A stretch of DNA of 32,030 bases from Burkholderiaceae bacterium (GCA_022072045.1 JAJVIL010000130.1:1-32030); one strand, 5' to 3'; shown: positions 1-9,259, counted from the stretch's first letter. The notes: generated from the letters alone by a model not told the origin. Numbers and translations: made by a program.

Positions 1-3000
1 TGTTCGACCGCCGCATCGTGCTGCCCGAGCTGCTGCACGAGCGCGTGGTCGAGGCCGACGAGCGGGTCGGCGCGCACGGCGAGGTGGTGCGGCCGCTCGA
101 CGAGGCGGCACTGCGGCGCGATCTGCGCGCCGCGTTCGACGCCGGGATCCGCGGTTGCGCGATCGTCTTCATGCACGGCTATCGCACCCCGGCGCACGAG
201 CAGGCGGCTGCGAAGATCGCGCGCGAGGTCGGTTTCACGCAGATCAGCGTGTCGCACGAGGTGAGCCCGCTGATGAAGCTGGTGTCGCGCGGCGATACCA
301 CGGTGGTCGATGCCTACCTGTCGCCGATCCTGCGGCGCTACGTCGACCGCGTGGAGGCACAGATGCCGGGGGTGCGCCTGTTCTTCATGCAGAGCAGCGG
401 CGGCCTCACCGAGGCGCATCACTTCCAGGGCAAGGACGCGATCCTCTCGGGGCCGGCCGGCGGCATCGTCGGCATGGTGCGTACCGCGGTGGCGGCCGGC
501 CATTCGAAGGTGATCGGCTTCGACATGGGCGGCACGTCCACCGACGTCAGCCACTACGCCGGCGAGTTCGAGCGCGCGTTCGAGACTCTGGTGGCCGGCG
601 TGCGCATGCGCGCGCCGATGATGAGCATCCACACCGTCGCGGCCGGGGGCGGCTCGATCCTGCACTTCGACGGCGCGCGGCTGCGGGTGGGCCCCGACAG
701 CGCCGGCGCCAATCCGGGGCCGGCGAGCTACCGTCGCGGCGGGCCGCTGACGGTGACCGATGCCAACGTGATGCTCGGCCGCATCCAGAGCGCGTACTTT
801 CCGCGCGTGTTCGGCGCCCGCGCCGACGAACCGCTCGACCGTGAGCGCGTGGTCGAGCGCTTCGGTGCATTGGCCGCTGAAGTGCAGCGCGGCAGCGAGC
901 GCGACACGACGCCCGAGGCGCTGGCGCAGGGCTTCGTGCAGATCGCGGTGCAGAACATGGCCAACGCGATCAAGCGCATCTCGGTGGCGCGCGGCTACGA
1001 CGTCACGCAGTACACGCTGCAGTGCTTCGGCGGCGCCGCCGGCCAGCACGCCTGCGCCGTGGCCGACGCGCTGGGCATGACGCGGGTGTTCATCCATCCG
1101 CTGGCCGGCGTGCTGAGCGCCTACGGCATGGGCCTGGCCGACCAGATCGCGATGCGCGAAGGCGCGGTGGAGCGGCCGCTCGACGCCGCAGGCCTCGCGG
1201 CGGCGCGGTCGCGGCTCGACGAGTTGAGCGCCGCGGCACGCGACGAACTGCTTGCGCAGAATGTGCCGGCTGCGGCCATCGAGCTGCACCGTCGCGTCCA
1301 CGTGCGCTACCAGGGCACCGACACCGCGCTGGTGGTCGACTGGGGCACCCTCGACGCCGTGCGCGCCGCATTCGAGGCCGCGTACCGCCAGCGCTTCGCG
1401 TTCCTGATGCCCGACCGGGTGCTGGTGATCGAGGCGGTGTCGGTCGAGGCGGTGGGCCAGGGCGAGCGCTCCGATGCCGTTGCCGCCGACACCGAGCCGG
1501 TGCCGCACCGGCCGCCGCCGCGCGCCGGCGTTCGCGTCTACTTCGACGGCTGGCACGACGCCGCTCTGCACGTGCGCGAATCGCTGCAAGCGGGCGCCAC
1601 GATGGCCGGGCCGGCGATCGTCGCCGAAGCCAACGCCACCACCGTCGTCGAGCCCGGCTGGCAGGCGGTGATCGGCCGCACGGGCGGGCTCGAGTTGACG
1701 CGCGTGGCCGCGCGCGCGTCGCAACACGCGATGGGCACGCAGGTCGACCCGGTGATGCTCGAGGTGTTCAACAACCTGTTCATGAACATCGCCGAGCAGA
1801 TGGGCCTGCGGCTGCAGAACACCGCCCACTCGGTCAACATCAAGGAGCGCATCGATTTCTCGTGCGCCTTGTTCGACGTGGACGGCCAGCTCATCGCCAA
1901 CGCGCCGCACATGCCGGTGCACCTGGGCTCGATGAGCGAGAGCATCAAGACCGTGATCGCGCGCAACCCGCAAATGCGCGAGGGCGACGTCTACGTGCTG
2001 AACGACCCGTACCACGGCGGCACGCACCTGCCCGACGTGACGGTGGTGACGCCGGTCTACCTTCGTACCCCCACGAGCGCTGCCATTGGCGGGCGTGCAC
2101 CCCGTGTCGATGCGCCCGGCTCCGAAAGCGGCCGCGGCGACGCGAAGCCGAGCTTCTACGTCGCCTCGCGCGGGCACCATGCCGACATCGGCGGCTCGAC
2201 ACCCGGATCGATGCCGCCGTTCTCCAAGACCATCGACGAGGAGGGCGTGCTGTTCGACAACTTCCTGCTGGTGCGCGATGGCCTGCTGCGCGAGGCGGAG
2301 CTGCGGGCGCAATTGGCGACCACCGCGTGGCCGGCGCGCAACCCCGACCAGACGATCGCCGACCTGCGCGCGCAGATCGCCGCCAACGAGAAGGGCGTGC
2401 AGGAGCTGCGCGCGATGGTGGCGCAATTCGGCCACGAGACCGTCGCCGCCTACATGAAGCACGTGCAGGACAACGCCGAGGAGTCGGTGCGCCGGGTCAT
2501 CACGGCGCTGCGCAACGGGGCGTTCGACCTCGAGCTCGACAACGGCGCCCACATCCGGGTCGAGGTGACCGTGCACGCCGACGCGCGCGAGGCGACGATC
2601 GACTTCAGCGGCACCAGCGCGCAGCTGCCGAACAACTTCAATGCGCCCAAAGCGGTGACGATGGCGGCGGTGCTCTATGCGTTTCGCACGCTGGTCGACG
2701 ACGACATCCCGCTCAACGCCGGCTGCCTGAAGCCGCTGCGGGTGATCGTGCCCGAGGGCTGCATGCTGAACCCGAGCTACCCGGCTGCGGTGGTGGCAGG
2801 CAACGTCGAGACCTCGCAGTGCGTGACCAACGCGTTGTACGGTGCGCTGGGCGTGATGGCGGCCGGCCCCTGCACGATGAGCAACTTCACTTTCGGCAAC
2901 GAGCGCTACCAGTACTACGAGACGATCGGCGGCGGCTCTGGCGCCGGGCCCGACTTCGACGGCGCTGCCGTCGTGCAGACGCACATGACCAACTCGCGAC

Positions 3001-3344
3001 TCACCGACCCCGAGGTGCTCGAGTTCCGCTTTCCGGTGCGGCTGGAGAGCTACGCGATCCGCGCCGGCTCGGGCGGGGCCGGCCGGCACCGCGGCGGTGA
3101 CGGCGGCGTGCGACGCGTGCGCTTCCTGGAGGCGATGACCGCATCGATTCTCAGCAACGGGCGCCGCGTGCCGTCGTTCGGCCTGGCCGGTGGCGAGCCT
3201 GGTGCGCTGGGGATCAACCGCATCGAGCGCGCCGACGGTCGCGTCGAGACGCTGGCGCACATCGGCTCGGCGCCCATGGCGCCAGGCGACGTGTTCGTGA
3301 TCGAGACCCCCGGCGGCGGCGGCTACGGCGCCGCCGGCACTTAG
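1..3344 (+). CDS. Hydantoinase/5-oxoprolinase-type HyuA-HyuB fusion (5' end missing)
   Basis: The reading frame is open to the left edge (from base 3), so the N-terminal part with the first ATP-binding segment lies outside the window. About 1,110 residues are visible. The HyuA-like part shows an SGPAGG motif and the phosphate-binding segment [10 protein letters not shown] (residues 144-178, numbering from the GTG at 18). The HyuB-like part begins at about residue 572 ([15 protein letters not shown]) and shows [12 protein letters not shown] and [11 protein letters not shown], ending in the family's PGGGGYG tail. A single chain carrying both halves matches ATP-dependent 5-oxoprolinases and N-methylhydantoinases, which open cyclic amides such as 5-oxoproline. 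The exact substrate cannot be told from sequence. About 28 extra residues lie between TPVY and SFYVASRG in the HyuB half. The family call is secure; the substrate is not. Confidence 0.9.
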   Translation, partial: FDRRIVLPELLHERVVEADERVGAHGEVVRPLDEAALRRDLRAAFDAGIRGCAIVFMHGYRTPAHEQAAAKIAREVGFTQISVSHEVSPLMKLVSRGDTTVVDAYLSPILRRYVDRVEAQMPGVRLFFMQSSGGLTEAHHFQGKDAILSGPAGGIVGMVRTAVAAGHSKVIGFDMGGTSTDVSHYAGEFERAFETLVAGVRMRAPMMSIHTVAAGGGSILHFDGARLRVGPDSAGANPGPASYRRGGPLTVTDANVMLGRIQSAYFPRVFGARADEPLDRERVVERFGALAAEVQRGSERDTTPEALAQGFVQIAVQNMANAIKRISVARGYDVTQYTLQCFGGAAGQHACAVADALGMTRVFIHPLAGVLSAYGMGLADQIAMREGAVERPLDAAGLAAARSRLDELSAAARDELLAQNVPAAAIELHRRVHVRYQGTDTALVVDWGTLDAVRAAFEAAYRQRFAFLMPDRVLVIEAVSVEAVGQGERSDAVAADTEPVPHRPPPRAGVRVYFDGWHDAALHVRESLQAGATMAGPAIVAEANATTVVEPGWQAVIGRTGGLELTRVAARASQHAMGTQVDPVMLEVFNNLFMNIAEQMGLRLQNTAHSVNIKERIDFSCALFDVDGQLIANAPHMPVHLGSMSESIKTVIARNPQMREGDVYVLNDPYHGGTHLPDVTVVTPVYLRTPTSAAIGGRAPRVDAPGSESGRGDAKPSFYVASRGHHADIGGSTPGSMPPFSKTIDEEGVLFDNFLLVRDGLLREAELRAQLATTAWPARNPDQTIADLRAQIAANEKGVQELRAMVAQFGHETVAAYMKHVQDNAEESVRRVITALRNGAFDLELDNGAHIRVEVTVHADAREATIDFSGTSAQLPNNFNAPKAVTMAAVLYAFRTLVDDDIPLNAGCLKPLRVIVPEGCMLNPSYPAAVVAGNVETSQCVTNALYGALGVMAAGPCTMSNFTFGNERYQYYETIGGGSGAGPDFDGAAVVQTHMTNSRLTDPEVLEFRFPVRLESYAIRAGSGGAGRHRGGDGGVRRVRFLEAMTASILSNGRRVPSFGLAGGEPGALGINRIERADGRVETLAHIGSAPMAPGDVFVIETPGGGGYGAAGT

Positions 3345-3416
3345 GTCTGCGGCGGCGGCTACGGCGCCGCTAGCGCGTAGGTCTGCGGCGGTGGCTACTA
3401 CGCCGCCAGCGCGTCG
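3315..3416 (+). repeat. 36-bp imperfect tandem repeat, about 3 copies, over the 3' end of the hydantoinase gene
   Basis: Copies begin at 3315, 3351 and 3387, each with a GGCGGYGGCTAC core. The period of 36 bp is exactly 12 codons, so the units stay in frame. Units one and two each end in an in-frame TAG (3342 and 3378) followed by GTCTGC; the third continues without a stop. This looks like repeated duplication of the glycine-rich C-terminal codons together with the stop codon. Confidence 0.8.
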
Positions 3417-3426
3417 CGCTGGCGGC
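3402..3426. other. Perfect 10-bp inverted repeat (hairpin) between two genes
   Basis: GCCGCCAGCG (3402-3411) and CGCTGGCGGC (3417-3426) pair perfectly around a 5-nt loop. It lies 58 nt after the hydantoinase stop. No T-run follows on either strand, so it is not a standard intrinsic terminator, but it may slow transcription or protect the 3' end of the mRNA. Confidence 0.5.
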
Positions 3427-3456
3427 GCCGCCGGCTCGTGAGGGCAGGGGACGCGC

Positions 3457-3462
3457 TATCCT
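3457..3462 (+). promoter_or_regulatory. Candidate -10 element before the oxidoreductase leader ORF
   Basis: TATCCT lies 7 nt before an ATG at 3470. A start site at the usual distance would fall at or next to that ATG. No convincing -35 hexamer is visible. Confidence 0.3.
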
Positions 3463-3469
3463 GCGCCCG

Positions 3470-3517
3470 ATGAATCCGCATCCGACGTGGCTGTCCCGGG
3501 AGCCGAGCCCGCGATGA
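3470..3517 (+). CDS. Possible 15-codon leader peptide coupled to the oxidoreductase
   Basis: The short frame reads MNPHPTWLSREPSPR and stops with the TGA at 3515-3517. That stop overlaps the likely ATG of the next gene (3514) as ATGA, the classic arrangement for translational coupling. It has no ribosome binding site, but it follows a -10-like hexamer at leaderless distance. It resembles no known attenuator peptide and has no run of one amino acid. It could equally be chance. Confidence 0.3.
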   Translation: MNPHPTWLSREPSPR

Positions 3518-4677
3518 GGCGATTGGTCCTGCTCGGTGGCGGCGACGCCCATGTGCACCTGTTGACCGAAATGGCGCGCGAGCCGATGCCCGGCGTGCAG
3601 GCGGTGCTGGTGGTGCCGCACGCCCGCCGGATCGGCAGCGACATGGTGGCGGGCTGGATGGCCGGCCACTACTCGCTGGCGCAGTGCGAAATCGCGCTCG
3701 AGCCGCTGGCGCGGGCGGCGAAAGTGGAGCTGGCCTTGTCGGGCGCGACGGCGATCGATGTCAACGAGCGCACCGTCACGCTGGCCGATGGACGGGTCGC
3801 CGAGTACGACGTGCTCTCGATCGACACCGAGTCGGTGCTCGATCGCGACGCCATTCCCGGTGCACGCGAGCACGGGCTGTTCCTGCGGCCGATCGAGCAC
3901 TTCGTGCAGTTGTACGAACGATTGCTGGCACTGCCCACCGATCGTCTGCTCAATCTGGTGGTGATCGGTGGCGATGCCGCGGGGTTCGAGGTGTCGCTGG
4001 CGCTTCAGCATCGCTTCAACGGCCACGGGCCGGAGCGCGCGCGCGTCTGTCTGGTCACTGGCGACGGCGCCGTCTTGCCTGGGTTCGGTACCGCGGTGCG
4101 CGAGCGTGCGTCGCGCCTGCTGCGGCGCTCGCGCGTGACGGTGTTCAACCAGCGCTGCACCGAGATCGGCAACGGGGTGGTGCTGCTCGACAACGGCGCG
4201 CGGCTGGTTTGCGACGTGCCGCTGTTGACCGTGTCCGCGGTGGCGCCGCCGTGGCTGCGCGAAAGCGCGCTGGTGCTCGATGCGCGCGGTTTCGTCTGCA
4301 CCGGAGAAACGCTGCAGAGCACGTCGCACGGCGAGGTGTTCGCCGCCGGCGAACTGGCGTCGCGCGCCGACGGCGAGTTGGCGGGCAGCGGCACGTCCGC
4401 CCGTGCCGGGCCGGCGTTGGCGATGAATCTGCGGCGCAAGCTCGCAGGCGGCCCGCTGCAGCCGTGGCGGCCGAAGCAGCGGTCGCTGGCGCTGTTGTCG
4501 TGCGGCGAGCGGCGAGCCATTGCATCCTGGGGCGACTGGGCCACCCAGGGCCGCTGGGTCTGGGCTTGGAAGGACTGGATCGACCGCCGCGTCGTGGCGC
4601 GCTATGCGCAGCCGGCGCCCGCCGTGGAGCCGGCGCTGCCGATGGCGGCCGAACAAGAGCGCGACGCTGCGCCGTGA
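3514..4677 (+). CDS. FAD-dependent pyridine nucleotide-disulfide oxidoreductase family protein (NDH-2-like)
   Basis: The protein is about 387 residues from the ATG at 3514; a GTG at 3487 would add nine. The N-terminus (RRLVLLGGGDAHVHLL) is a flavin-binding Rossmann loop of the form seen in the NADH-dehydrogenase-like family that is sometimes fused to, or sits beside, selenophosphate synthetase SelD. A second dinucleotide loop, VVIGGDAAGFEVSLAL, would bind NAD(P)H. GEVFAAGELAS near the C-terminus is the second FAD-contact motif. No redox-active CxxxxC pair is visible, so it is probably not a disulfide reductase; electron transfer from NAD(P)H to a quinone or other acceptor is more likely. No selD gene lies in the window. 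It converges on tolA with a 13-bp gap. The exact substrate is unknown. Confidence 0.8.
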   Translation: MRRLVLLGGGDAHVHLLTEMAREPMPGVQAVLVVPHARRIGSDMVAGWMAGHYSLAQCEIALEPLARAAKVELALSGATAIDVNERTVTLADGRVAEYDVLSIDTESVLDRDAIPGAREHGLFLRPIEHFVQLYERLLALPTDRLLNLVVIGGDAAGFEVSLALQHRFNGHGPERARVCLVTGDGAVLPGFGTAVRERASRLLRRSRVTVFNQRCTEIGNGVVLLDNGARLVCDVPLLTVSAVAPPWLRESALVLDARGFVCTGETLQSTSHGEVFAAGELASRADGELAGSGTSARAGPALAMNLRRKLAGGPLQPWRPKQRSLALLSCGERRAIASWGDWATQGRWVWAWKDWIDRRVVARYAQPAPAVEPALPMAAEQERDAAP

Positions 4678-4690
4678 ACCGGCGCGGGTC

Positions 4691-5554
4691 TCAATCGCGC
4701 GGCCTGAAATCGATGACGATGCTCGACGGCACGCGGCCATCGATGTCGCGCGGCAGTTCGCCGGTGCGGTCGATCGCGCGCAGCACCGCCTCGTCCCACT
4801 CCTTGTTGCCGCTGCTCCTGACGAGCCGGCGGCTCATGATCGTGCCGTCGGGCGCGCAACGCACCTCGACCGTGGCGGTCGGGTTGCCGGGCACCTCGTC
4901 GGTCAGCACGATGTTGGGCTTGACGCGCGCGATGATGCGCCCGGCGTAGCTGGCCGAAGGCCCGGACTCGCGCGCCGCGGTGCCGGTGGCGTCGGGCGAG
5001 CCGGTGCCCGCCTGGCTCTGGATGCGCTTGAGGTTCTCCTCGCGCTGCTTGGCCTGGCGCGCCTCTTCCTCTTTTTGCCGCTTCGCCTCGAGCTCGCGCT
5101 GCTTCTGCGCGGCGAGCTGCTGCGCCTTCTCGCGCTCGATGCGCTCCTGCTCCTTGCGCGCTTGCTCCTTGCGTTCTTGCTCCTTGCGTTCGCGCTCCTG
5201 CTGATCGTGCAACTCGCGCTGCTTGCGCTCGGCCTTTTCCTTCTCGATCGCGATCTGGGCCTCGATCTGCGATTGCGTCGGCTTGGGCGGCGCCGCCTCG
5301 GGCTTCGGGGTGGGCGGCGTCGGTGCGGGCTTGGGTTTGGGAGGCGCTGGCGGCGGGGCGGCGATCTGCGGCACTGCCGACCACAGCTCGGCGCTGACTC
5401 CGGCGGGCGTCTTGCTGCGCCACGAGACGCCGAACGCCAGCGCGATCAGCAGCCCGACGTGGACAAGCAGCGCCATCGCGGTGCCCTTGCCGAGCCCGCC
5501 CGGGCGCTGCGGCATCAGGCTGTCGTGGCGCTCGAGGGTGCTGTCGAGCGCCAC
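4691..5554 (-). CDS. tolA: Cell envelope integrity protein TolA
   Basis: The protein has 287 residues in the classic TolA layout: a short cytoplasmic N-terminus, one membrane helix (about residues 25-43), a proline/lysine-rich linker (about 62-93), a long charged Glu/Lys/Arg/Gln coiled coil (about 94-178) and a TonB-like C-terminal domain (about 200-287, with VEVRCAPDGTIMSRR and WDEAVLRAI). TolA spans the periplasm and links the TolQR motor to TolB/Pal and the outer membrane, helping constriction during division. The GTG start lies 2 nt after the tolR stop, so the genes are co-translated. An alternative ATG lies 13 codons in. tolB and pal do not follow; the next gene is convergent. Confidence 0.93.
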   Translation of the reverse strand: MALDSTLERHDSLMPQRPGGLGKGTAMALLVHVGLLIALAFGVSWRSKTPAGVSAELWSAVPQIAAPPPAPPKPKPAPTPPTPKPEAAPPKPTQSQIEAQIAIEKEKAERKQRELHDQQERERKEQERKEQARKEQERIEREKAQQLAAQKQRELEAKRQKEEEARQAKQREENLKRIQSQAGTGSPDATGTAARESGPSASYAGRIIARVKPNIVLTDEVPGNPTATVEVRCAPDGTIMSRRLVRSSGNKEWDEAVLRAIDRTGELPRDIDGRVPSSIVIDFRPRD

Positions 5555-5556
5555 GG

Positions 5557-5982
<426 letters not shown>

Positions 5983-6064
5983 GTCAGCTCCGCGCGGCGG
6001 CGCGCAGGCGCTGACGCGCCCCCGCAGGCGAAAGGAAACGAAGCGCTTGCGCGGGCATGGGCCC

Positions 6065-6778
6065 CTACCTCAGCGGGGCCGGCGCGGTGGCGACAGCGGT
6101 CTGCGCGGCCGGCGCTCCGACGTTGCGCTGCAGGATGTTGAGGAACTCCTCGATGAAAGTCTCGAGCTGCGTGGCCACGCGGTCGATGTCGCGCGCGAAG
6201 CGGTTGTACGCCACCACAGCGGGAATCGCCGCGAACAGGCCGATCGCGGTGGCCACCAGCGCCTCGGCGATGCCGGGTGCCACGGTGGCCAGCGTCACCT
6301 GCTGCAGGTTGGACAGGCCGACGAACGCATGCATGATGCCCCACACGGTGCCGAACAGGCCGACATAAGGGCTCACCGAACCCACCGAGGCGAGGAAGCC
6401 GAGGTTGCCCTCGATCACGTCGAGCTCGCGCTGGAAGCTGGCGCGCATCGCGCGGCGTGCACCGTCGAGCTGCGCCGCGGCGTCGAGCCGCCGCTCGCGC
6501 AGTTTGAGGAACTCGCGCATGCCCGAGGCGAAGATGCGCTCCATCGGGGCGCTGGCGTGCTTGGCCCCGGCGGCCTGGTTCAGCTCGGCCAGATTCTTGC
6601 CCGACCAGAACTCGCGCTCGAAGCCCTCGTTGAGCCTGCGCACGCGCTTGAGGCCGAACACCTTGCCGAAGATCATCGACCAGCTCACCACCGACACCGC
6701 CAGCAGGCCGACCATCACCACCTGCACCACGAAGCTGGCGTGCAGCACGAGCTGAAAGATCGACAGGTCTTGGTTCAC
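6065..6778 (-). CDS. tolQ: Tol-Pal system protein TolQ (MotA/TolQ/ExbB proton channel)
   Basis: The protein has 237 residues from a GTG that overlaps the ybgC stop as GTGA. An N-terminal helix (about residues 12-35) is followed by a cytoplasmic loop and the signature region SVSPYVGLFGTVWGIMHAF, then a third helix in GIAEALVATAIGLFAAIPAV. These match TolQ/ExbB channel subunits. TolQ forms the ring around the TolR dimer in the inner membrane and uses the proton gradient to drive TolA. Position directly after ybgC and before tolR favours TolQ over ExbB. Confidence 0.95.
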   Translation of the reverse strand: MNQDLSIFQLVLHASFVVQVVMVGLLAVSVVSWSMIFGKVFGLKRVRRLNEGFEREFWSGKNLAELNQAAGAKHASAPMERIFASGMREFLKLRERRLDAAAQLDGARRAMRASFQRELDVIEGNLGFLASVGSVSPYVGLFGTVWGIMHAFVGLSNLQQVTLATVAPGIAEALVATAIGLFAAIPAVVAYNRFARDIDRVATQLETFIEEFLNILQRNVGAPAAQTAVATAPAPLR

Positions 6779-7185
6779 TGCAGCAGGCTCAGCACTTGGT
6801 CGGGAATGCGGCGGGGCTTGAACGTCGGCGCGTCGACGCAGGCGATTCGGACATCGCCTTGCGCCAGCAGTTCCGCACCGCGCAGCGCACGCTGCTCGAG
6901 GTGCAGGCTGGCGCGCGCCGCGTCGCGCACGGTCACGGTGACTTCCAGCATGTCGTCGAGCCGCGCCGGGCGCAGATAGCGCATCGCCGTCCGGCTGACG
7001 ATGAATATCGCTCCCAGTTGCTCGCGCAGCACGCCTTGCTCGACGCCGAGGCTGCGCAGCCACTCGGTGCGCGCGCGCTCGAAGTACTTCAGGTAGTTGG
7101 CGTAGTAGACGATGCCGCCGGCGTCGGTGTCTTCCCAGTACACGCGCGTGGCGTGGCGGTACGGCTTGACGGTGGGCTCTCGCAT
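6775..7185 (-). CDS. ybgC: Acyl-CoA thioesterase YbgC (Tol-Pal associated)
   Basis: The protein has 136 residues with a single hot-dog fold. The signature EDTDAGGIVYYANYLKYFER contains the catalytic Asp and the conserved Tyr/Asn. Family members hydrolyse acyl-CoA or acyl-ACP esters at the inner membrane and are the usual first gene of the tol operon. It begins the operon here, ending in a 4-nt overlap with tolQ. No Shine-Dalgarno sequence precedes the ATG. A -10-like TATCAT lies 11 nt upstream inside a perfect inverted repeat. Confidence 0.93.
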   Translation of the reverse strand: MREPTVKPYRHATRVYWEDTDAGGIVYYANYLKYFERARTEWLRSLGVEQGVLREQLGAIFIVSRTAMRYLRPARLDDMLEVTVTVRDAARASLHLEQRALRGAELLAQGDVRIACVDAPTFKPRRIPDQVLSLLQ

Positions 7186-7186
7186 G

Positions 7187-7210
7187 GGCTCACGCGATGA
7201 TACGTGAGCC
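7187..7210 (-). promoter_or_regulatory. Inverted repeat enclosing the candidate -10 of the tol operon
   Basis: GGCTCACG (7187-7194) and CGTGAGCC (7203-7210) form a perfect 8-bp dyad. On the minus strand its spacer holds TATCAT (7197-7202), a plausible -10 placed 11 nt before the ybgC ATG. A repressor site over the promoter, or an mRNA hairpin, are both possible. No clear -35 element is seen. Confidence 0.4.
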
Positions 7211-7225
7211 GCCGCGGGCTTCTGC

Positions 7226-7615
7226 TCAGGGCACGGCGCGGCGGTACACCGGGCCCCACAGCGGGTGGCCAGCCTCGGAGCGGGTCAGCGCGAACGCCGG
7301 GTCGGCTTCGCGCGCGGCACGAAACGACGCCTCGCAGTCGCCGACACGGTCGCTGGTGCAGTAGATGAACGCCAGCAGCTTGTAGGCGCTGGCGCGGTCG
7401 CGCGGGCTGTTCAGGCCGGTGTACAGCGCGGTCTGCAGGGCCCGTTCGGCCTGCGGATACTGCGCATCGTCGTAGGCGCGCATCCCGGTCAGCAAGGCGC
7501 GTTCGGCAGGGCGCTCGATCACGTCGGTCAGGCCGGCCGACGGTGCGGGCGGGGTGGCGCATCCGGCAAGCACGGCGGCCAGCCACAGCGTGAGCCAAGT
7601 CAGACGTTTCATCAT
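7226..7615 (-). CDS. Small TPR-like lipoprotein downstream of a Ser/Thr kinase
   Basis: The protein has 129 residues. It begins MMKRLTWLTLWLAAVLAGC, a lipoprotein signal with lipobox LAGC (Cys19), so the mature protein of about 110 residues should be membrane-anchored. The rest (ALLTGMRAYDDAQYPQAERA, SAYKLLAFIYCTSDRVGDCE and FRAAREADPAF) has the helix spacing of two or three tetratricopeptide-like repeats. An AGGAG stands 4 nt before the ATG pair. It starts 8 nt after the kinase stop, so the two are surely co-expressed. The function is unknown; a partner or sensor for the kinase's outer domain is an inference from context. Confidence 0.75.
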   Translation of the reverse strand: MMKRLTWLTLWLAAVLAGCATPPAPSAGLTDVIERPAERALLTGMRAYDDAQYPQAERALQTALYTGLNSPRDRASAYKLLAFIYCTSDRVGDCEASFRAAREADPAFALTRSEAGHPLWGPVYRRAVP

Positions 7616-7623
7616 CGACTCCT

Positions 7624-9183
7624 TCAGGATCCGAAGCGGTGCCGCACCACCACCGGCTGATCGGCCAGCACGCGCACGGTCAGCGTGCGCGGCGCGAAAT
7701 CCGAATTGCGGATGGTGATCACGTGATCGCCGACCGTCAGCGTCAGTCGTGCCAGCGGCGGCGTGACGCCGGCGCCCTTGCCGTCGACTTCGATCTGACC
7801 CCAAGGAGCGATCGCGAGCTGCACCACCCCGGTGGCTGGGGGTGCGGCTTTGGCCGGTCGTGCCGGCATTTCGCGCTCGCTCGCCGGCGCCTTGTCGATC
7901 ACGCGCGGGCGCACCGGTTTGGCCGCCAGCACGAGCGGCGGCGGTTCGGCCACTGCGGGCGCGGCGGTTGCGCTGGCGGCAGCGATCGGCGCCGGCGCAG
8001 GCGCCGCAGCGGCAACCGGCGGCTCGATCGATGGCGTCGGGGCGGGTGACTGGGAAGAAGTTGCGCTCGGGCTGGCTTCGTGGTTCGACGAGTCGGCATT
8101 GCCCAGCAACTGCCAGCCGGCCACGACGCCGATCGCCGTGCTCGCCGCGAGCGCTGCCGCGACCAGTCGTCGCTTGCGCTGGCGCGCCTGCGCGCCGTCT
8201 TCGGCGCCGATCTCCGCCTCGGCGTCGAGCCACTGCTTCAGCGCCTGGCTCATCTGTCGCGCCGACCGCCAGCGTTGCGCCGGGTCGTGCGCGAGCGCGC
8301 GCATCGCGATGTCGGCGAGCGCCTTGGGCACCTCGGGCCGCAGCTCGTGCGGCGGCAGCGGCTGGCCGCGTTCGACCGCCTGCACGATCTCCTGCAGCGA
8401 CTGGCCGTCGAATGCCTTGCGATGCGCCAGCAACTCGTACATCACCACGCCCAGTGCATAGACGTCGCAGCGGCGGTCGATGGTTTCGCCGCGCAACTGC
8501 TCGGGCGCGAGGTAGTGCGGCGAGCCCGCGACCACGCCTTCGAGCGCCGGGATGTCCTGCCCGTGCGCGACGCGCGCGATGCCGAAATCCACCACCTTGG
8601 GCAGCGTGCGGCCGACCATGAAGATGTTGGCCGGCTTGATGTCGCAGTGGATCACTCCCTTGGAGTGCGCATAGCTCAACGCGTCGCAGACGCGGCGCAT
8701 GATCTGCGCGGTCTGCACGATGTCGGGCCGCCAGCCATTGGCGAGCAGTTGGCGCAGATCGCGCCCTCGCAGGCGCTCCATCGCGATGTAGACGCCTTGC
8801 TCCGACAGGCCGGCGTCGTACACGGTGACGATGTTGGGGTGGTTCAACCCTGCCGCTGCGCGCGCCTCGTTGAGGAACAACGCGTCGAGCGTCGCGCGGT
8901 CGCCCTCGGCGACGCTCAGGTGCAGGGTCTTGACGGCGATGGTGCGCGACAGGATCGGGTCGTACGCGGCGTAGACCGTGCCGAGGCCGCCTTCACCGAG
9001 TTGCTGTTTCAGCGCGTAGCGGCCGATGTGGCCGATGGTCAGACCTTGGCCCCCGCCGGTCGCGTCGCCGCCTTCGGCGGCCGACGACTCTGACGTCGTG
9101 GGGTCGAGGTCGATCGGTGCGGCCGACGCATCGGCGCTCGCCGGCGCGGCCGCGGTCTTGTCGCGATGGGGGTGGTCTTGCAC
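7624..9183 (-). CDS. Transmembrane Hanks-type serine/threonine protein kinase with PEGA-like C-terminal domain
   Basis: The protein has 519 residues from a GTG start. The kinase domain covers about residues 55-330: glycine loop GEGGLGTV (63-70), Lys85 in IAVK, Glu106, catalytic loop HCDIKPAN (179-186), DFG (199-201) and SPHYLAPEQ. The catalytic loop has HCD where most kinases have HRD, so activation-loop control may differ. The first 45 residues are low-complexity. A membrane helix (about 345-362) leads to an Ala/Pro-rich linker and a PEGA-like domain (about 452-519, with WGQIEVDGKGAGVTPP) predicted to face the periplasm. It likely senses an envelope signal and phosphorylates cytoplasmic proteins; the targets are unknown. 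Confidence 0.9.
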   Translation of the reverse strand: MQDHPHRDKTAAAPASADASAAPIDLDPTTSESSAAEGGDATGGGQGLTIGHIGRYALKQQLGEGGLGTVYAAYDPILSRTIAVKTLHLSVAEGDRATLDALFLNEARAAAGLNHPNIVTVYDAGLSEQGVYIAMERLRGRDLRQLLANGWRPDIVQTAQIMRRVCDALSYAHSKGVIHCDIKPANIFMVGRTLPKVVDFGIARVAHGQDIPALEGVVAGSPHYLAPEQLRGETIDRRCDVYALGVVMYELLAHRKAFDGQSLQEIVQAVERGQPLPPHELRPEVPKALADIAMRALAHDPAQRWRSARQMSQALKQWLDAEAEIGAEDGAQARQRKRRLVAAALAASTAIGVVAGWQLLGNADSSNHEASPSATSSQSPAPTPSIEPPVAAAAPAPAPIAAASATAAPAVAEPPPLVLAAKPVRPRVIDKAPASEREMPARPAKAAPPATGVVQLAIAPWGQIEVDGKGAGVTPPLARLTLTVGDHVITIRNSDFAPRTLTVRVLADQPVVVRHRFGS

Positions 9184-9218
9184 AGTGGCAGCTTAGACGC
9201 GGCCCCTCGTGCGAAGGC

Positions 9219-9259
9219 GACAAAAAGCGTGGCTCGCTTCCTTCGCGTAACGCTTTGTC
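9219..9259 (-). terminator. Possible terminator after the riboflavin/nusB/aminotransferase operon
   Basis: GACAAA...AGCGT and ACGCTTTGTC (9219-9230 and 9250-9259) pair across a 19-nt loop with a 2-nt bulge. On the minus strand the second arm ends in ACGCTTTTTGTC, giving a short U-rich tail. It lies between the aminotransferase stop and the kinase start, where an operon end is expected. The long loop makes it weak. Confidence 0.35.

Noticed and set aside
1022-3100. Long alternative frame within the hydantoinase gene
   Set aside because: It is Arg/Ala-rich with no recognisable motif and overlaps a secure gene. Such frames are expected at this GC content.
3370-4740. Long antisense frame opposite the oxidoreductase
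   Set aside because: It is a compositional shadow of the real gene; it has no motif and would also overlap tolA.
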